From: Amorphus coralli DSM 19760
Lineage (GTDB): Bacteria; Pseudomonadota; Alphaproteobacteria; Rhizobiales; Amorphaceae
NCBI RefSeq assembly: GCF_000374525.1
Contig: NZ_KB894576.1
Location: 124,001 to 188,000, forward strand
Reading direction: 5' to 3'
Length of the DNA: 64,000 bases
Shown here piece after piece: positions 11,591 to 19,696 of the stretch (position 1 is its first letter; each line of letters begins with the position of its first letter). The notes under the pieces were generated by a model, which saw only the letters and a program-made list of their open reading frames with translations, had not been told where the DNA came from and searched no databases. Position numbers and translations under genes: made by a program.

Positions 11591-12193
11591 CTACTTGCCA
11601 GCGCCGCGCCGGCGGATCTGGACGTAAAGCGCACCGCCGCCGCCGTGGCTGCGGTGCGCCACCGACATCCCGACCACCAGCGGCCTGAGATCGGCCGCCT
11701 CAAGCCAGCGCGGCACAGAGCGCCTGAGCACGCCGGCATCGTCGCCCTGGCCAGAAACGTGACCCTTGCCGGTGATCACGAGCACGATCCGGTCACCGCG
11801 CGCTTGGGCGCCGAGCAGGAAGCTCCTGAGCGCGCGATGGGCCGCGTCCTGGCGCATGCCGTGCAGGTCGAGCCGGGAATCGATCTCCATCCGGCCACGA
11901 GCGAGCTTGCGCTCGGTCCGTCGCTCCACCGGCGCGATGGCTGGCCGGTTCGGGATTGGCTGCGTACGCGCCACCAGCGGCGGCGAGGGCTTCACGGTCG
12001 TCCGGCGCGCCTTCTCCGGTTTCGGGGGAAGCGTATCCTTCGCCGGCTCGGGATCCGAAAGCTGTTTCGGGGCGGCGGGCTTCACGCTGACGCGACGCAC
12101 GGGTTTCAGCGGCGCCACGGTGTCCGACACCATCTGCCAGAGCTTGCGCTCCTCCTCGCTGAGGCGACGCGGACCGCGCCGGCGCGCGCTCAT
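11591..12193 (-). CDS. Smr domain protein
   Basis: A 200 aa protein with a C-terminal Smr domain (small MutS-related), a fold with nicking endonuclease or RNA-related activity in characterised members. The domain starts with IDSRLDLHGMRQDAAHRALRS (shortened here to IDSRLDLHGM; residues ~103-112) and contains VLVITGKGH (~138-146). The N-terminal half is basic and proline-rich (RRRGPRRLSEEERKLW, then a Pro/Lys linker) with no recognisable domain; the LSEEE..LW start is typical of alphaproteobacterial DUF2027-free Smr proteins next to mltA. The start overlaps the mltA stop by four bases, so the two genes are translationally coupled. Confidence 0.88.
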   Translation of the reverse strand: MSARRRGPRRLSEEERKLWQMVSDTVAPLKPVRRVSVKPAAPKQLSDPEPAKDTLPPKPEKARRTTVKPSPPLVARTQPIPNRPAIAPVERRTERKLARGRMEIDSRLDLHGMRQDAAHRALRSFLLGAQARGDRIVLVITGKGHVSGQGDDAGVLRRSVPRWLEAADLRPLVVGMSVAHRSHGGGGALYVQIRRRGAGK

Positions 12194-13335
12194 CGGTCGC
12201 CACTCCCGTCCAGCTCCACCGGGACCAGACGATAGAGCGTCGCTGTGTGCTGGATCCGGCCAGCCCGGTCACCGGCCGCATCGCCGGAGCCCAGGAAGAC
12301 GTCGCCCCGCGCCTCGCCAACGATGGCGGACCCGCGATCCTCGCCGACCATCAGCCGGCGGAACGGCTCCTCCGCGCCGGCCTCGCCGATGGGAAGCCGG
12401 GCATCGATCCAGAGCGGCACACCGAATTCATGATGGGCGCGGTCGATGGCGAGGCTGACCTCCGGCGTCAGCGGCACGCCGGCGGCGCCCACCGGCCCAT
12501 CGTCCTCCGACAGGCCTTCCACCGGACGGAAGAAGATGTAGGAGCGGTTCTGCGCCATGATCCGCCGCGCCTCGTCCGGGTTGGCCTTCAGCCAGGCGCG
12601 CAGCGTCTCGTAATCGAGGTTTTCCCGGGCCACGTGGCCTTCCTCCACCACGATGCGGCCGATGGCGGTATAGGGATGACCGGATTTGGCGGCAAAATTC
12701 ACCCGCAGGGTCGAGCCGTCGTCAAAGCGCAGGCGCGCCGATCCCTGGACGTGCATGAAGAAGGCATCGACCGGATCGGCGAGCCAGGCGATCTCCAGTC
12801 CCCGCCCGTCGAGCGCGCCGGCCTCGATGGCAGCGCGGTCGGCATAGGGCTTCAGGCCCTCCGGCGTCTGGCGCGCGAAGGCCATGCCGTCCGGGAGATG
12901 TTCGGGTCGGCTGGCGGCGTCGATGGCAACGAGATCGTCGGGGCGGGCCAGGACCGGCACCGGGTAGGCGTCGCTGCGGGTGTGCGACGCGGCAAGCTCA
13001 GGCTCGAAGTAGCCGGTCAGAAAGCCGCTGCCCGGCGCGCCGATCCGCTCTGGCCGGAACCAGGTCTCGAAGAAGGCACGGGCGGCACCGTCGTCGAGGT
13101 CATCCGGCAGGGCCGCCTGGGCCTCGCAGACGCGGCGGAATTCCGGTGCCCGGGACGCGAGCCGCTCGCAGTGCCGCCTGAAGACCGACAGGCTTGCCGC
13201 CACGGGCGCGTCGGCCCATCCGGAAAGATCGGTGAAGGACAGAGTAGCGTCGGACATCGATGTGGCCGGGAGCGTGCCTGCGGCCATGATCGCCACCGCG
13301 AGCGCGGCGCGCCGAACGACCCGCTGCCGCAGCAT
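12190..13335 (-). CDS. mltA: membrane-bound lytic murein transglycosylase A
   Basis: Cleaves the MurNAc-GlcNAc bond of peptidoglycan non-hydrolytically, giving 1,6-anhydromuramyl products. The 381 aa product begins with a hydrophobic export segment (LRQRVVRRAALAVAIMAAG), then the MltA barrel (FLTGYFEPELAASHTRSDAYPVPVLARP compressed; FLTGYFEPELAAS near residues 105-117) and a C-terminal 3D domain with VGEDRGSAIVGEARGDVFLG, where the acidic residues lie. No lipobox cysteine is seen at the N-terminus, so it may be periplasmic or anchored by the uncleaved segment. It overlaps the Tim44-like gene by one base and smr by four, forming a three-gene minus-strand operon. Confidence 0.92.
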   Translation of the reverse strand: MLRQRVVRRAALAVAIMAAGTLPATSMSDATLSFTDLSGWADAPVAASLSVFRRHCERLASRAPEFRRVCEAQAALPDDLDDGAARAFFETWFRPERIGAPGSGFLTGYFEPELAASHTRSDAYPVPVLARPDDLVAIDAASRPEHLPDGMAFARQTPEGLKPYADRAAIEAGALDGRGLEIAWLADPVDAFFMHVQGSARLRFDDGSTLRVNFAAKSGHPYTAIGRIVVEEGHVARENLDYETLRAWLKANPDEARRIMAQNRSYIFFRPVEGLSEDDGPVGAAGVPLTPEVSLAIDRAHHEFGVPLWIDARLPIGEAGAEEPFRRLMVGEDRGSAIVGEARGDVFLGSGDAAGDRAGRIQHTATLYRLVPVELDGSGDR

Positions 13336-14051
13336 CAGGCGGATTCGGTGGCGACCAGCTTCCAGTTCGGGTCGGCATCGGTGACGTCGCGCGCGAATGT
13401 CCAGATGTCCGTGACCTCGACGACCTTGTTCGGATCGCCGTCGACGACAGCCCCGGATGCGTCGGTGGTCGCAGAGATCATCTGGCTCTGGAAGCGCACG
13501 GTCACCTGCTCGATCGTGTCCTTCAGCGCCGCGTCGACGATGTCGGCCTTCTCGATCCCGATGAGGGTGGAGGTGACCGTTTCCTGACGCTGCTCGCGCT
13601 CGTCGATGGCGCCAACGAAGCCATCGAGGACATCCCTGGACAGGAGCGGGCCGAGCGCCTGGCGGTCGCCCTCGGCAAACGCCGTCACGATCATCTCGTA
13701 GGCGGTGCGGGCACCCTGCAGGAAGGATTTCGGCTCGAAGGACGGATCGGCCTCCGCGATGGCGGACAGCTTGTCGTAGAGCGGCGTGCCCGGCGCGGCG
13801 GTCTTGGAGATGCGCTCGTCGACCGTCGCCGGGGAGGGCGCAGCGCCCTCGCCGGACGGGCGCGGCAGCGTCACCACGTTGTCCGTCCCGGCCTCGCTCG
13901 CCGGTTCGCTACGCTCGCGCGCCGAATAGGGATCGAAAGGCCTGCCCTCGTTGCCGGTGCGTCGGCCGAGCACACTGCGCAGACGAAGGAAGATCGCCAC
14001 CGCAAGCGCCAGGAAGATGACATTGTAAATGTCGAAGAACTCGCTCATCAC
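13335..14051 (-). CDS. Tim44/TimA-type membrane-associated adaptor protein
   Basis: A 238 aa protein with one N-terminal membrane segment (IYNVIFLALAVAIFLRLRSVLG, shortened: residues ~8-28), a charged linker, and a C-terminal Tim44-like domain starting around LSAIAEADPSFEPKSFLQGA and continuing through EMIVTAFAEGDRQALGPLLS. The family is homologous to the mitochondrial Tim44 import motor part; the bacterial role is uncertain. Position beside mltA, smr, fxsA and secB is the conserved alphaproteobacterial arrangement, suggesting work at the inner membrane or in protein export. Two adjacent ATG codons (14051 and 14048) are possible starts. Confidence 0.88.
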   Translation of the reverse strand: MMSEFFDIYNVIFLALAVAIFLRLRSVLGRRTGNEGRPFDPYSARERSEPASEAGTDNVVTLPRPSGEGAAPSPATVDERISKTAAPGTPLYDKLSAIAEADPSFEPKSFLQGARTAYEMIVTAFAEGDRQALGPLLSRDVLDGFVGAIDEREQRQETVTSTLIGIEKADIVDAALKDTIEQVTVRFQSQMISATTDASGAVVDGDPNKVVEVTDIWTFARDVTDADPNWKLVATESA

Positions 14052-14327
14052 CGATTACCGTCCGGCTCGCACTCGCGGCCCTAGCGCCGGGGCGCGCACC
14101 CCTACCTGTTCGTTCCGCTTCGATTATGTAATGCCCGATCCGCGCCGATAAAGGCGTCGGGGCAAAACTGCCGTTATCGGCACCCTACCGAAGCAATCCG
14201 GGCGGGTCTATCGCCGATCGCCTCTCGCACTCGCCAGGAGGGCAACCATATGGTGAAGCGAGGCGGGCTTACGGTAGCCGCCGCGTTCCTCTAGACCGAC
14301 TGCCACACGGATGGCGAGAGCATTCTG
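14052..14327. promoter_or_regulatory. divergent intergenic region with inverted repeat and possible leader ORF
   Basis: This gap separates the Tim44-like gene (minus) from fxsA (plus). It contains a perfect 8-bp inverted repeat, GCCGATAA at 14144-14151 and TTATCGGC at 14174-14181, separated by 22 bases. It also holds a 14-codon reading frame with a strong ribosome binding site, listed separately. No known regulator site was recognised. Confidence 0.4.
14250..14294 (+). CDS. possible 14-residue leader peptide upstream of fxsA
   Basis: ATG at 14250 is preceded by AGGAGGG at about 14236-14242, the best-looking Shine-Dalgarno sequence in this region, and encodes MVKRGGLTVAAAFL before a TAG at 14292. 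It lies 33 bases upstream of fxsA. It may be a regulatory leader peptide, or a chance ORF. The peptide resembles the start of a signal sequence but ends immediately. Nothing else supports its expression. Confidence 0.3.
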   Translation: MVKRGGLTVAAAFL

Positions 14328-14879
14328 ATGCCCCTTGGACTGATCCTGTTCCTGTCACTGCTCGCGATACCCGCGCTGGAGATCGCCGTGTTCATCCTGG
14401 TCGGGAGCCAGATCGGCGTCCTGCCAACCATCGGCATGGTGTTTCTCACTGCGGTGATCGGCAGCATGTTGTTGCGCCACCAGGGTCTGTCGATCCTGAA
14501 CCGCGTGCGCACGGAGATGGATGCGGGCCGGGTGCCCGGGGCGGAACTCGGCCACGGCGCGATGATCCTCGCGGCCGGCGTGCTCCTGCTGACGCCGGGC
14601 TTCGTGACGGATACGATCGGTTTCCTGCTGTTCGTGCCGCCGGTTCGCGAGACGATCTGGAACCGCATCCGGGGCCGCATCGCCGTCACGGTCGCCCGCC
14701 CGGGCGGGGCCACCACCGGCGGACCAGCAGGCGGCGGCGCAGCCGGGCCGCGTGGCCGCGGCCCGGTGGTCGATCTCGACGCCAACGATTACGGACCGGC
14801 CGATCCAAACTCACCGTGGTCGGACGGCAGGCCAGGCAGCCGGCTCTCCGATCCCGACAGTCCAAGGCGCGACGCCTGA
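14328..14879 (+). CDS. fxsA: FxsA family inner-membrane protein
   Basis: A 183 aa membrane protein of the FxsA (YjeG) family; the E. coli member modulates phage T7 exclusion by the F plasmid, and its normal role is unknown. The N-terminal part is LGLILFLSLLAIPALEIAVF, followed by VGSQIGVLPTIGMVFLTAVIG and GAMILAAGVLLLTPGFVTD, giving three to four membrane segments. The C-terminal tail after residue ~115 is Gly/Pro/Arg-rich and then acidic, as in other alphaproteobacterial members. It precedes secB in the same direction, with a gap of 116 bases. Confidence 0.9.
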   Translation: MPLGLILFLSLLAIPALEIAVFILVGSQIGVLPTIGMVFLTAVIGSMLLRHQGLSILNRVRTEMDAGRVPGAELGHGAMILAAGVLLLTPGFVTDTIGFLLFVPPVRETIWNRIRGRIAVTVARPGGATTGGPAGGGAAGPRGRGPVVDLDANDYGPADPNSPWSDGRPGSRLSDPDSPRRDA

Positions 14880-14995
14880 CGACGAACCGGCGTTTCCCCG
14901 GCGGCACACCCTTGAGGCTGCGGCGGAATTGGCGTACGGCCTGACCCGAGCCCTTCTTCCTTGCCGCCTGTGCGGCCTTTCAACGGATCAGCTTC

Positions 14996-15502
14996 ATGAG
15001 CGACATTCCCCCGTCCTCCGACGAGACCGCGACCGGCGCACCGGAGGGAGCCTCCGCCGAACAGCCGGGCATCCGCGTGCTCGCCCAGTACGCCAAGGAC
15101 CTTTCCTTCGAGAACCCGCGCGCGCCGCACTCGCTGCAGCAGCAGGCCGAGGGTCCGAAGATCAACATCGATGTCAACGTCTCCGCCAAGCAGATCGCGG
15201 ACGCCGATTTCGAAGTGACGCTCAAGCTCGAAGCCACCGCTGGCGCCGATGAGAACCGCCTGTTCCATGCGGAACTCGACTATGCGGGCATTTTCCGGCT
15301 CCACAACGTGCCGAAAGAGCATCTGCATCCGTTCCTGCTGATCGAAGGGCCGCGGCTCCTCTTCCCGTTCGCCCGCCAGATCATCGCCGATGCGACCCGC
15401 AACGGTGGCTTCCCGCCGCTGATGATCGATCCGGTGGACTTCGCGGCCCTGTACCGTCGCAATCTGGCGCAGGCGCAGAACAGCTCCGCCACGCCGAACT
15501 GA
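14996..15502 (+). CDS. secB: protein-export chaperone SecB
   Basis: Tetrameric cytosolic chaperone that holds precursors unfolded and passes them to SecA. The 168 aa product has the conserved core [19 protein letters not shown] (residues ~26-44), [13 protein letters not shown] and [14 protein letters not shown], with the C-terminal [14 protein letters not shown] typical of alphaproteobacteria. The N-terminal 25 residues are acidic and variable. The ATG at 14996 is the first that includes this leader. It is followed by a strong rho-independent terminator at 15531-15556. Confidence 0.95.
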   Translation: MSDIPPSSDETATGAPEGASAEQPGIRVLAQYAKDLSFENPRAPHSLQQQAEGPKINIDVNVSAKQIADADFEVTLKLEATAGADENRLFHAELDYAGIFRLHNVPKEHLHPFLLIEGPRLLFPFARQIIADATRNGGFPPLMIDPVDFAALYRRNLAQAQNSSATPN

Positions 15503-15530
15503 GGCGCGTCGGACACCAAGCGTTCAAAGA

Positions 15531-15556
15531 GGCCGGGCTCAGCGCCCGGCCTTTTT
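15531..15556 (+). terminator. rho-independent terminator of secB
   Basis: GGCCGGGC (15531-15538) and GCCCGGCC (15544-15551) form a perfect 8-bp stem with a five-base loop, followed at once by TTTTT. It lies 29 bases after the secB stop and before the convergent dnaQ gene. Confidence 0.9.
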
Positions 15557-15584
15557 CGTTCAGGGATCACGGGTGCGGATAAGA

Positions 15585-16313
15585 TCAGCCGGTGGCCGTT
15601 GCGGACGATGAGCCCCAGTAGTCCTGCCAGACCGTCTCCTCACCGAACCCTTCGACAAAGGCCGCATGAGCCGCCATGTCGGCTTCCGTTAGGCGAGGCG
15701 CCAACGGCTGCGGGCGCGGTCTGACCGGCACGCGGACACCGCGCCGCGCCGAGTGACCGGACGATTCCTGAGCTCCCGAGGACACCAGCGACAGCATCGA
15801 CTGCCGGCCGCCGATGAGCTCGAGATAGACCTCGGCGAGAAGCTCGGAGTCCAGAAGTGCGCCGTGCTTCTCGCGCCGTGAGTTGTCGATGCCGTAACGG
15901 GAACAGAGCGCGTCGAGGCTGTTGCCGCCGCCGGGATGCTTGCGGCGTGCCAGCGCCAGGCTGTCGATCACCCGGTGATTGCCGATAGCCGCTCTTTGCA
16001 GCAGCCCAAGCTCCCAGTTGATGAAGCCCATGTCGAAGTCGGCATTGTGGATGACGAGCGGATCCTCGCCGATGAAGTCCAGGAAGCCGTCCACCACGGC
16101 CTTGAAGACCGGCTTGTCGCGCAGAAACTCGGTCGACAGGCCGTGGACGCGAAACGCCTCGTTGGGCACGTCGCGCTCGGGATTGATGTACACGTGATAG
16201 TGGTTGCCGGAGGGAATGTGGTTGATCAGCTCGACCGCGCCGATTTCCACCAGCCGATCGCCGGTCTTCGGGTTCAGGCCCGTCGTTTCGGTATCGAGAA
16301 CGATCTCGCGCAT
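15585..16313 (-). CDS. dnaQ: DNA polymerase III epsilon subunit (3'-5' proofreading exonuclease)
   Basis: Proofreading subunit of the replicative polymerase, DEDDh exonuclease family. From the ATG at 16313 (MREIVLDTETTGLNP) it is 242 aa, the normal length; a longer in-frame ORF adds about 47 non-conserved residues and was rejected. Exo I is LDTETTGLNP with the catalytic Asp and Glu, Exo II is PLVIHNADFDMGFINWEL around residue 95, and the Exo III histidine is in REKHGALLDSELLAEVY. It leads away from the origin candidate in the run ppsR-maf-aroE-coaE-dnaQ, all on the minus strand. Confidence 0.95.
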   Translation of the reverse strand: MREIVLDTETTGLNPKTGDRLVEIGAVELINHIPSGNHYHVYINPERDVPNEAFRVHGLSTEFLRDKPVFKAVVDGFLDFIGEDPLVIHNADFDMGFINWELGLLQRAAIGNHRVIDSLALARRKHPGGGNSLDALCSRYGIDNSRREKHGALLDSELLAEVYLELIGGRQSMLSLVSSGAQESSGHSARRGVRVPVRPRPQPLAPRLTEADMAAHAAFVEGFGEETVWQDYWGSSSATATG

Positions 16314-16365
16314 GACTTCCCCGTGTGCGTCCCGTCCGTCCCGTGTCGCACGCCGGGCCGGCGGC

Positions 16366-16977
16366 TCACAACGGCGCGCGGCCCGTTTTCCCCGACATGA
16401 AGGCGGTCGCCGCGAGGATCGCCCGCACCGAACGGCGGGCCGAGTCCATGCCATGACCGGTATCGACGAGGAAATGCGCGCGGCGGCGCTTCTCCGAATC
16501 AGGCATCTGCCTTGCCAGAATGCCCTCGTAGCGGGCTTCCGTCATCCCGTCGCGGTCAAGCACCCGAGCCCGCTGTACGGTTGCGTCGGCGGTCACGACG
16601 ACCACCGCATCGGCGCGATTTTCCCGGCCGGTCTCGAAGAGGAGCGGTACGTCGAGCACGGCGCAGTGGGCGAGAGACGTACGGGCGCGGTCCAGAAAGG
16701 CCTCTTCCTCTTCCCGCACCAGCGGATGAACGATGGCCTCGAGGCGTTTCATGGCATCGCCGTCTCCAACGACACGCTCGCCCAGGATCGCCCGATCTAC
16801 CACACCGTTTATGACGACACCGGGAAAGGCGGCCTCGACCGGCGCCACCGCCCGGCCCCGATAGAGCAGGTGAACGGCCTTGTCGGCATCGTAGACCGGC
16901 ACGCCCTCTTCCGCGAACATGGCGGCGGTCGTGGACTTGCCCATCCCGATGGAACCGGTGAGGCCGAGGACGATCAT
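16366..16977 (-). CDS. coaE: dephospho-CoA kinase
   Basis: Last step of coenzyme A synthesis, phosphorylating the ribose 3'-OH of dephospho-CoA with ATP. The 203 aa protein has the P-loop in [17 protein letters not shown] near residues 5-21, [12 protein letters not shown] with the conserved DAD, and [13 protein letters not shown] near 117. Length and domain order match the family. Its start overlaps the aroE stop by four bases, indicating translational coupling. Confidence 0.95.
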   Translation of the reverse strand: MIVLGLTGSIGMGKSTTAAMFAEEGVPVYDADKAVHLLYRGRAVAPVEAAFPGVVINGVVDRAILGERVVGDGDAMKRLEAIVHPLVREEEEAFLDRARTSLAHCAVLDVPLLFETGRENRADAVVVVTADATVQRARVLDRDGMTEARYEGILARQMPDSEKRRRAHFLVDTGHGMDSARRSVRAILAATAFMSGKTGRAPL

Positions 16978-17816
16978 GACGCCTCCGCGATGTCGTCGAG
17001 CACGATTCGTCTGAGCTCGTCCGTCACCGATGGCCGGACGCCGAACCAGCGCTCGAACCCCGGCACCGCCTGATGCAGCAACATGCCCAGCCCATCCACC
17101 GTCCGCAGGCCGACCGCCGTGGCGCGGACAAGCAGCTCCGTCCGGATGGGCGTGTAGACGATGTCCGTCACCACCGCATCGGGTCCCAGCCGGGCCAGGT
17201 CGATGGCGGGGCCGGGACCGCCGCCCATGCCGAGGCTCGTCGTGTTGACGACAATCGCCACGGCGGGATCGGGATCCCTCGCGCTGTCCCAGTCCACAGC
17301 CTCGCTCCCGGGCAAGGACGTTGCCAACGCTTCGGCCTTGTCCCGCGTGCGGTTGGCGATCGCCACTCGATCGAAACCGCGCTCCAGAAGGGCATGGATG
17401 ATGGCCCGGGCGGCGCCACCAGCCCCAAGGACCAGCGCCAGGCCCCGATCGGCGTCCCAGCCAGGCAGCTGCTGGTCGAGATTGGCGAGGAACCCATACC
17501 CGTCCGTGTTGTCACCCAGCACCCGTTCACCCTCGCGCCAGAGCGTGTTCACCGCGCCGATGGCGCGTGCGCTGTCGGAAAGCACGTCGCAGGCGGAAAG
17601 CGCCGTGAGCTTGTGCGGCAGCGTCACGTTGGCCCCTGCGAGCTCGCTGTCGCGAAATCCGAAGAAGAAGGCGTCGGCTTCCTCCGGTGCAATGGCGAGG
17701 CGCCCGTACGAACCGGCGAGGCCGTGGGTTTGCAGCCAGTGGCCGTGGATCACCGGGGAGCGCGAATGCGTGACCGGCCAGCCGATGACGGCAGCTTTGG
17801 GAGCGGCATCCGTCAC
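16974..17816 (-). CDS. aroE: shikimate dehydrogenase
   Basis: NADP-dependent reduction of 3-dehydroshikimate to shikimate in aromatic amino acid synthesis. The 280 aa protein begins with [20 protein letters not shown], where the SRSP substrate motif is clear; [11 protein letters not shown] carries the catalytic lysine and [17 protein letters not shown] the next substrate motif. The Rossmann segment is [17 protein letters not shown], and [11 protein letters not shown] the NADP-specifying region. It overlaps coaE and maf by four bases on each side. Confidence 0.95.
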   Translation of the reverse strand: MTDAAPKAAVIGWPVTHSRSPVIHGHWLQTHGLAGSYGRLAIAPEEADAFFFGFRDSELAGANVTLPHKLTALSACDVLSDSARAIGAVNTLWREGERVLGDNTDGYGFLANLDQQLPGWDADRGLALVLGAGGAARAIIHALLERGFDRVAIANRTRDKAEALATSLPGSEAVDWDSARDPDPAVAIVVNTTSLGMGGGPGPAIDLARLGPDAVVTDIVYTPIRTELLVRATAVGLRTVDGLGMLLHQAVPGFERWFGVRPSVTDELRRIVLDDIAEAS

Positions 17817-18409
17817 GAAGCGGCAATCCCGACGGAACGCAGATAGGTCAGGAGGGGCAGCAGCGGCAGGCCGAGAATGGTGAAGAAGTCGCCCTCCACC
17901 CTCTCAAAGAGCTGAACGCCAACCCCCTCCAGATGATAGGCGCCGACGCTGGAAATGGCCCGGGAGCCGGCAACGGCGAGATAGTCGTCGAGAAACGCAT
18001 CAGAGAAATCGCGCATGGTCAGCCGCGCTGTCTCCACCCACTCCCAGGCTACCTCGCCATCCCGAACGCAGGCGACAGAGGAATGCAGGACATGGCTCTG
18101 GCCGCGCAGTCGCTGCAGCTGGTGCCGCGCCTCGGCGAGGTCGTTCGGCTTCACGAAGGATTCGCCATCGAGATCAAGGGTCTGATCCGCCCCAACCACC
18201 ACGGCGTCGGGGAATTGCCGACAGACGGCCTGAGCCTTCGCCCGCGCGAGGAAGGCGGCGATGCGATCGGGTGTCCGTTCGGCCTCGGGAAGCTGCAGTT
18301 CGTGCTGTCTTTCGTCGATATCGGCCGACGCAGTGGAGAAACTCAGCCCGGCTGCCGCCATCATGCGCGAGCGCGCGGCACTGCGGGAAGCCAGCACGAG
18401 AGCGGTCAC
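17813..18409 (-). CDS. maf: Maf-like nucleoside triphosphate pyrophosphatase
   Basis: House-cleaning enzyme that hydrolyses modified or canonical nucleoside triphosphates to monophosphates. The family motif LVLASRSAARSRMMAAAGL is at the N-terminus, followed by VVGADQTLDLDGESFVKP and VGAYHLEGVGVQLFERVEGDF with the conserved EG(V)G. The GTG at 18409 is preferred: GGAG lies nine bases upstream, and it avoids the 32-base overlap with ppsR that an upstream ATG at 18442 would require. This gives 198 aa. Maf subfamily (YhdE-like or YceF-like) was not decided. Confidence 0.9.
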   Translation of the reverse strand: MTALVLASRSAARSRMMAAAGLSFSTASADIDERQHELQLPEAERTPDRIAAFLARAKAQAVCRQFPDAVVVGADQTLDLDGESFVKPNDLAEARHQLQRLRGQSHVLHSSVACVRDGEVAWEWVETARLTMRDFSDAFLDDYLAVAGSRAISSVGAYHLEGVGVQLFERVEGDFFTILGLPLLPLLTYLRSVGIAAS

Positions 18410-18410
18410 C

Positions 18411-19262
18411 TCACATGTCTCCGTCTGTGATGCTCGCAGCATATTTCCGATCGCTCAGGAGGGCGAGAATGGCCGCGGCGGTCTCTTCGATCGAGCGGCG
18501 GCTGACATCGATGATCGGCCACTGGTTCTCTGCGCACAATCGTCGAGTGTAGGCAATCTCCCGCGCGACAGCCTGCCGGTCCACATAATCGCCCCGCCCG
18601 GTGCGCACCGCATTGAGAGAGAGCAAGCGGTTCTCGCGGAGCTGAACGATCCGCTCGGCCGTCGCAACCAGGCCGACCACGAGCGGCCGCTCGGCCGTGA
18701 AAACGGCCGGCGGAATGGGCATGTCCTGCACGATGGGGATGTTGGTGGCCTTCACGCCGCGATTGGCGAGATAGATGGAAGTCGGGGTCTTGGACGTCCG
18801 GCTGACGCCGATGATCACGACGTCGGCTTCCTCGATGTCGTCGGGAACGGCACCGTCATCGTGGACCATTACAAAATTGAGCGCCTCGATGCGGCGGAAA
18901 TAGTCCGCGTCCAGGGAATGCTGGGCACCGATGCGCGAGATAGTCGGGATGTTCAGATAGGATTGCAGCACGTGAACCAGCGGATCGAGAACGTCCACGC
19001 ACGGAATGCTCATCTCCCGGCAACGGCGCGTCAGCCGCTCCGAGATGGTCTGGTCCACCAGAGTGAACATGACGATGCCGGGGTTGGCCTCCACCTCCGA
19101 CAGCACCCGGTTCACCTGGCGATCGGTCCGCACCAGCGGATAGACATGCTCGATCGCCTCCACATTCTCGTAGCGGGCAATCGCCGCCCGCGAGACCGTC
19201 ATCAACGTCTCACCGGTGGAATCGGAGACCAGGTGGAGGTGAAAGTAGGTCGGGTTATCCAC
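18411..19262 (-). CDS. ppsR: kinase-pyrophosphorylase regulating PPDK/PEP synthase (DUF299)
   Basis: Bifunctional enzyme that inactivates its target by ADP-dependent threonine phosphorylation and reactivates it by pyrophosphorolysis; in alphaproteobacteria the target is probably pyruvate phosphate dikinase. The 283 aa protein has the N-terminal HLHLVSDSTGETL motif and the P-loop-like GVSRTSKTPTSIYLA near residues 149-163, both diagnostic. It begins with GTG at 19262, and the start codon region overlaps a near-consensus DnaA box (19255-19263). In Caulobacter and Rickettsia the homologue (RP001) flanks the replication origin opposite hemE, as here. Confidence 0.93.
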   Translation of the reverse strand: MDNPTYFHLHLVSDSTGETLMTVSRAAIARYENVEAIEHVYPLVRTDRQVNRVLSEVEANPGIVMFTLVDQTISERLTRRCREMSIPCVDVLDPLVHVLQSYLNIPTISRIGAQHSLDADYFRRIEALNFVMVHDDGAVPDDIEEADVVIIGVSRTSKTPTSIYLANRGVKATNIPIVQDMPIPPAVFTAERPLVVGLVATAERIVQLRENRLLSLNAVRTGRGDYVDRQAVAREIAYTRRLCAENQWPIIDVSRRSIEETAAAILALLSDRKYAASITDGDM

Positions 19263-19263
19263 G
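19255..19263 (+). promoter_or_regulatory. DnaA box candidate 1
   Basis: TTATCCACG matches the DnaA consensus TTATCCACA at eight of nine positions. It overlaps the GTG start codon of ppsR on the other strand. Confidence 0.65.
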
Positions 19264-19450
19264 GGCTTGTCCCGGATGCTGTGGAAGCGTGTGCGGGACT
19301 CCCCCGTTTGGATGGGTCAGCCTGCTCATGGCCGCGCATGGTCGCGGAAGCCCACGGATTCGTCCACCGCTTTGTCCCCATGTGGCCGGAGCGCTCCCCG
19401 CCCGTGCAAGAGTGGGTACGGAATCCTTTTCTTCCGGCACGCTCCGATGC

Positions 19451-19459
19451 TTATCCACC
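19451..19459 (+). promoter_or_regulatory. DnaA box candidate 2
   Basis: TTATCCACC matches the DnaA consensus at eight of nine positions, and lies 196 bp from the first candidate inside the putative origin. Confidence 0.65.
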
Positions 19460-19640
19460 GGCTCCGACCCCAGACCCGGTCCCTGTGCGACCGCCGTGGG
19501 TGGCGGATTGCCGGGACCGATTGCCGCGTCAAGCGTTTAATATCCCCAATCGTGGATCCCGGGCTTCCCGCCGGCCGTACGATCCAGTAGGCCAACCCGG
19601 ACACTTGGACGACCGGTGAATCCACGGTTGTTCGACCGAC

Positions 19641-19680
19641 TAATAGAATCATCAAATCTAGATTCTAGAATTCTCTATTT
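19641..19680. other. AT-rich stretch, candidate DNA unwinding element
   Basis: Nine G/C among 40 bases, in a region that is otherwise clearly GC-rich. It contains TCTAGA twice, AGAATTCT, and two GANTC sites (19646 and 19661), so it is also rich in small palindromes. It ends just before the hemE ribosome binding site. Confidence 0.6.
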
Positions 19681-19696
19681 AGAGAGGGAGCCTGTG

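Larger units (their letters stand above)
19263..19696. other. oriC: putative chromosomal replication origin (oriC) between ppsR and hemE
   Basis: The 434-bp gap between divergent ppsR and hemE has the features of an alphaproteobacterial origin. Two 8/9 DnaA boxes lie at 19255-19263 and 19451-19459. Between 19641 and 19680 there are 31 A/T in 40 bases in an otherwise GC-rich region, a plausible unwinding element. Seven GANTC sites, the target of the CcrM cell-cycle methylase, occur from 19219 to 19665 (at 19219, 19297, 19357, 19421, 19618, 19646 and 19661); fewer than two would be expected by chance. Known biology supports this: Caulobacter Cori lies beside hemE in the same gene neighbourhood. 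The parS sites and parAB 6-10 kb away agree. CtrA sites were not identified with confidence. Confidence 0.8.
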
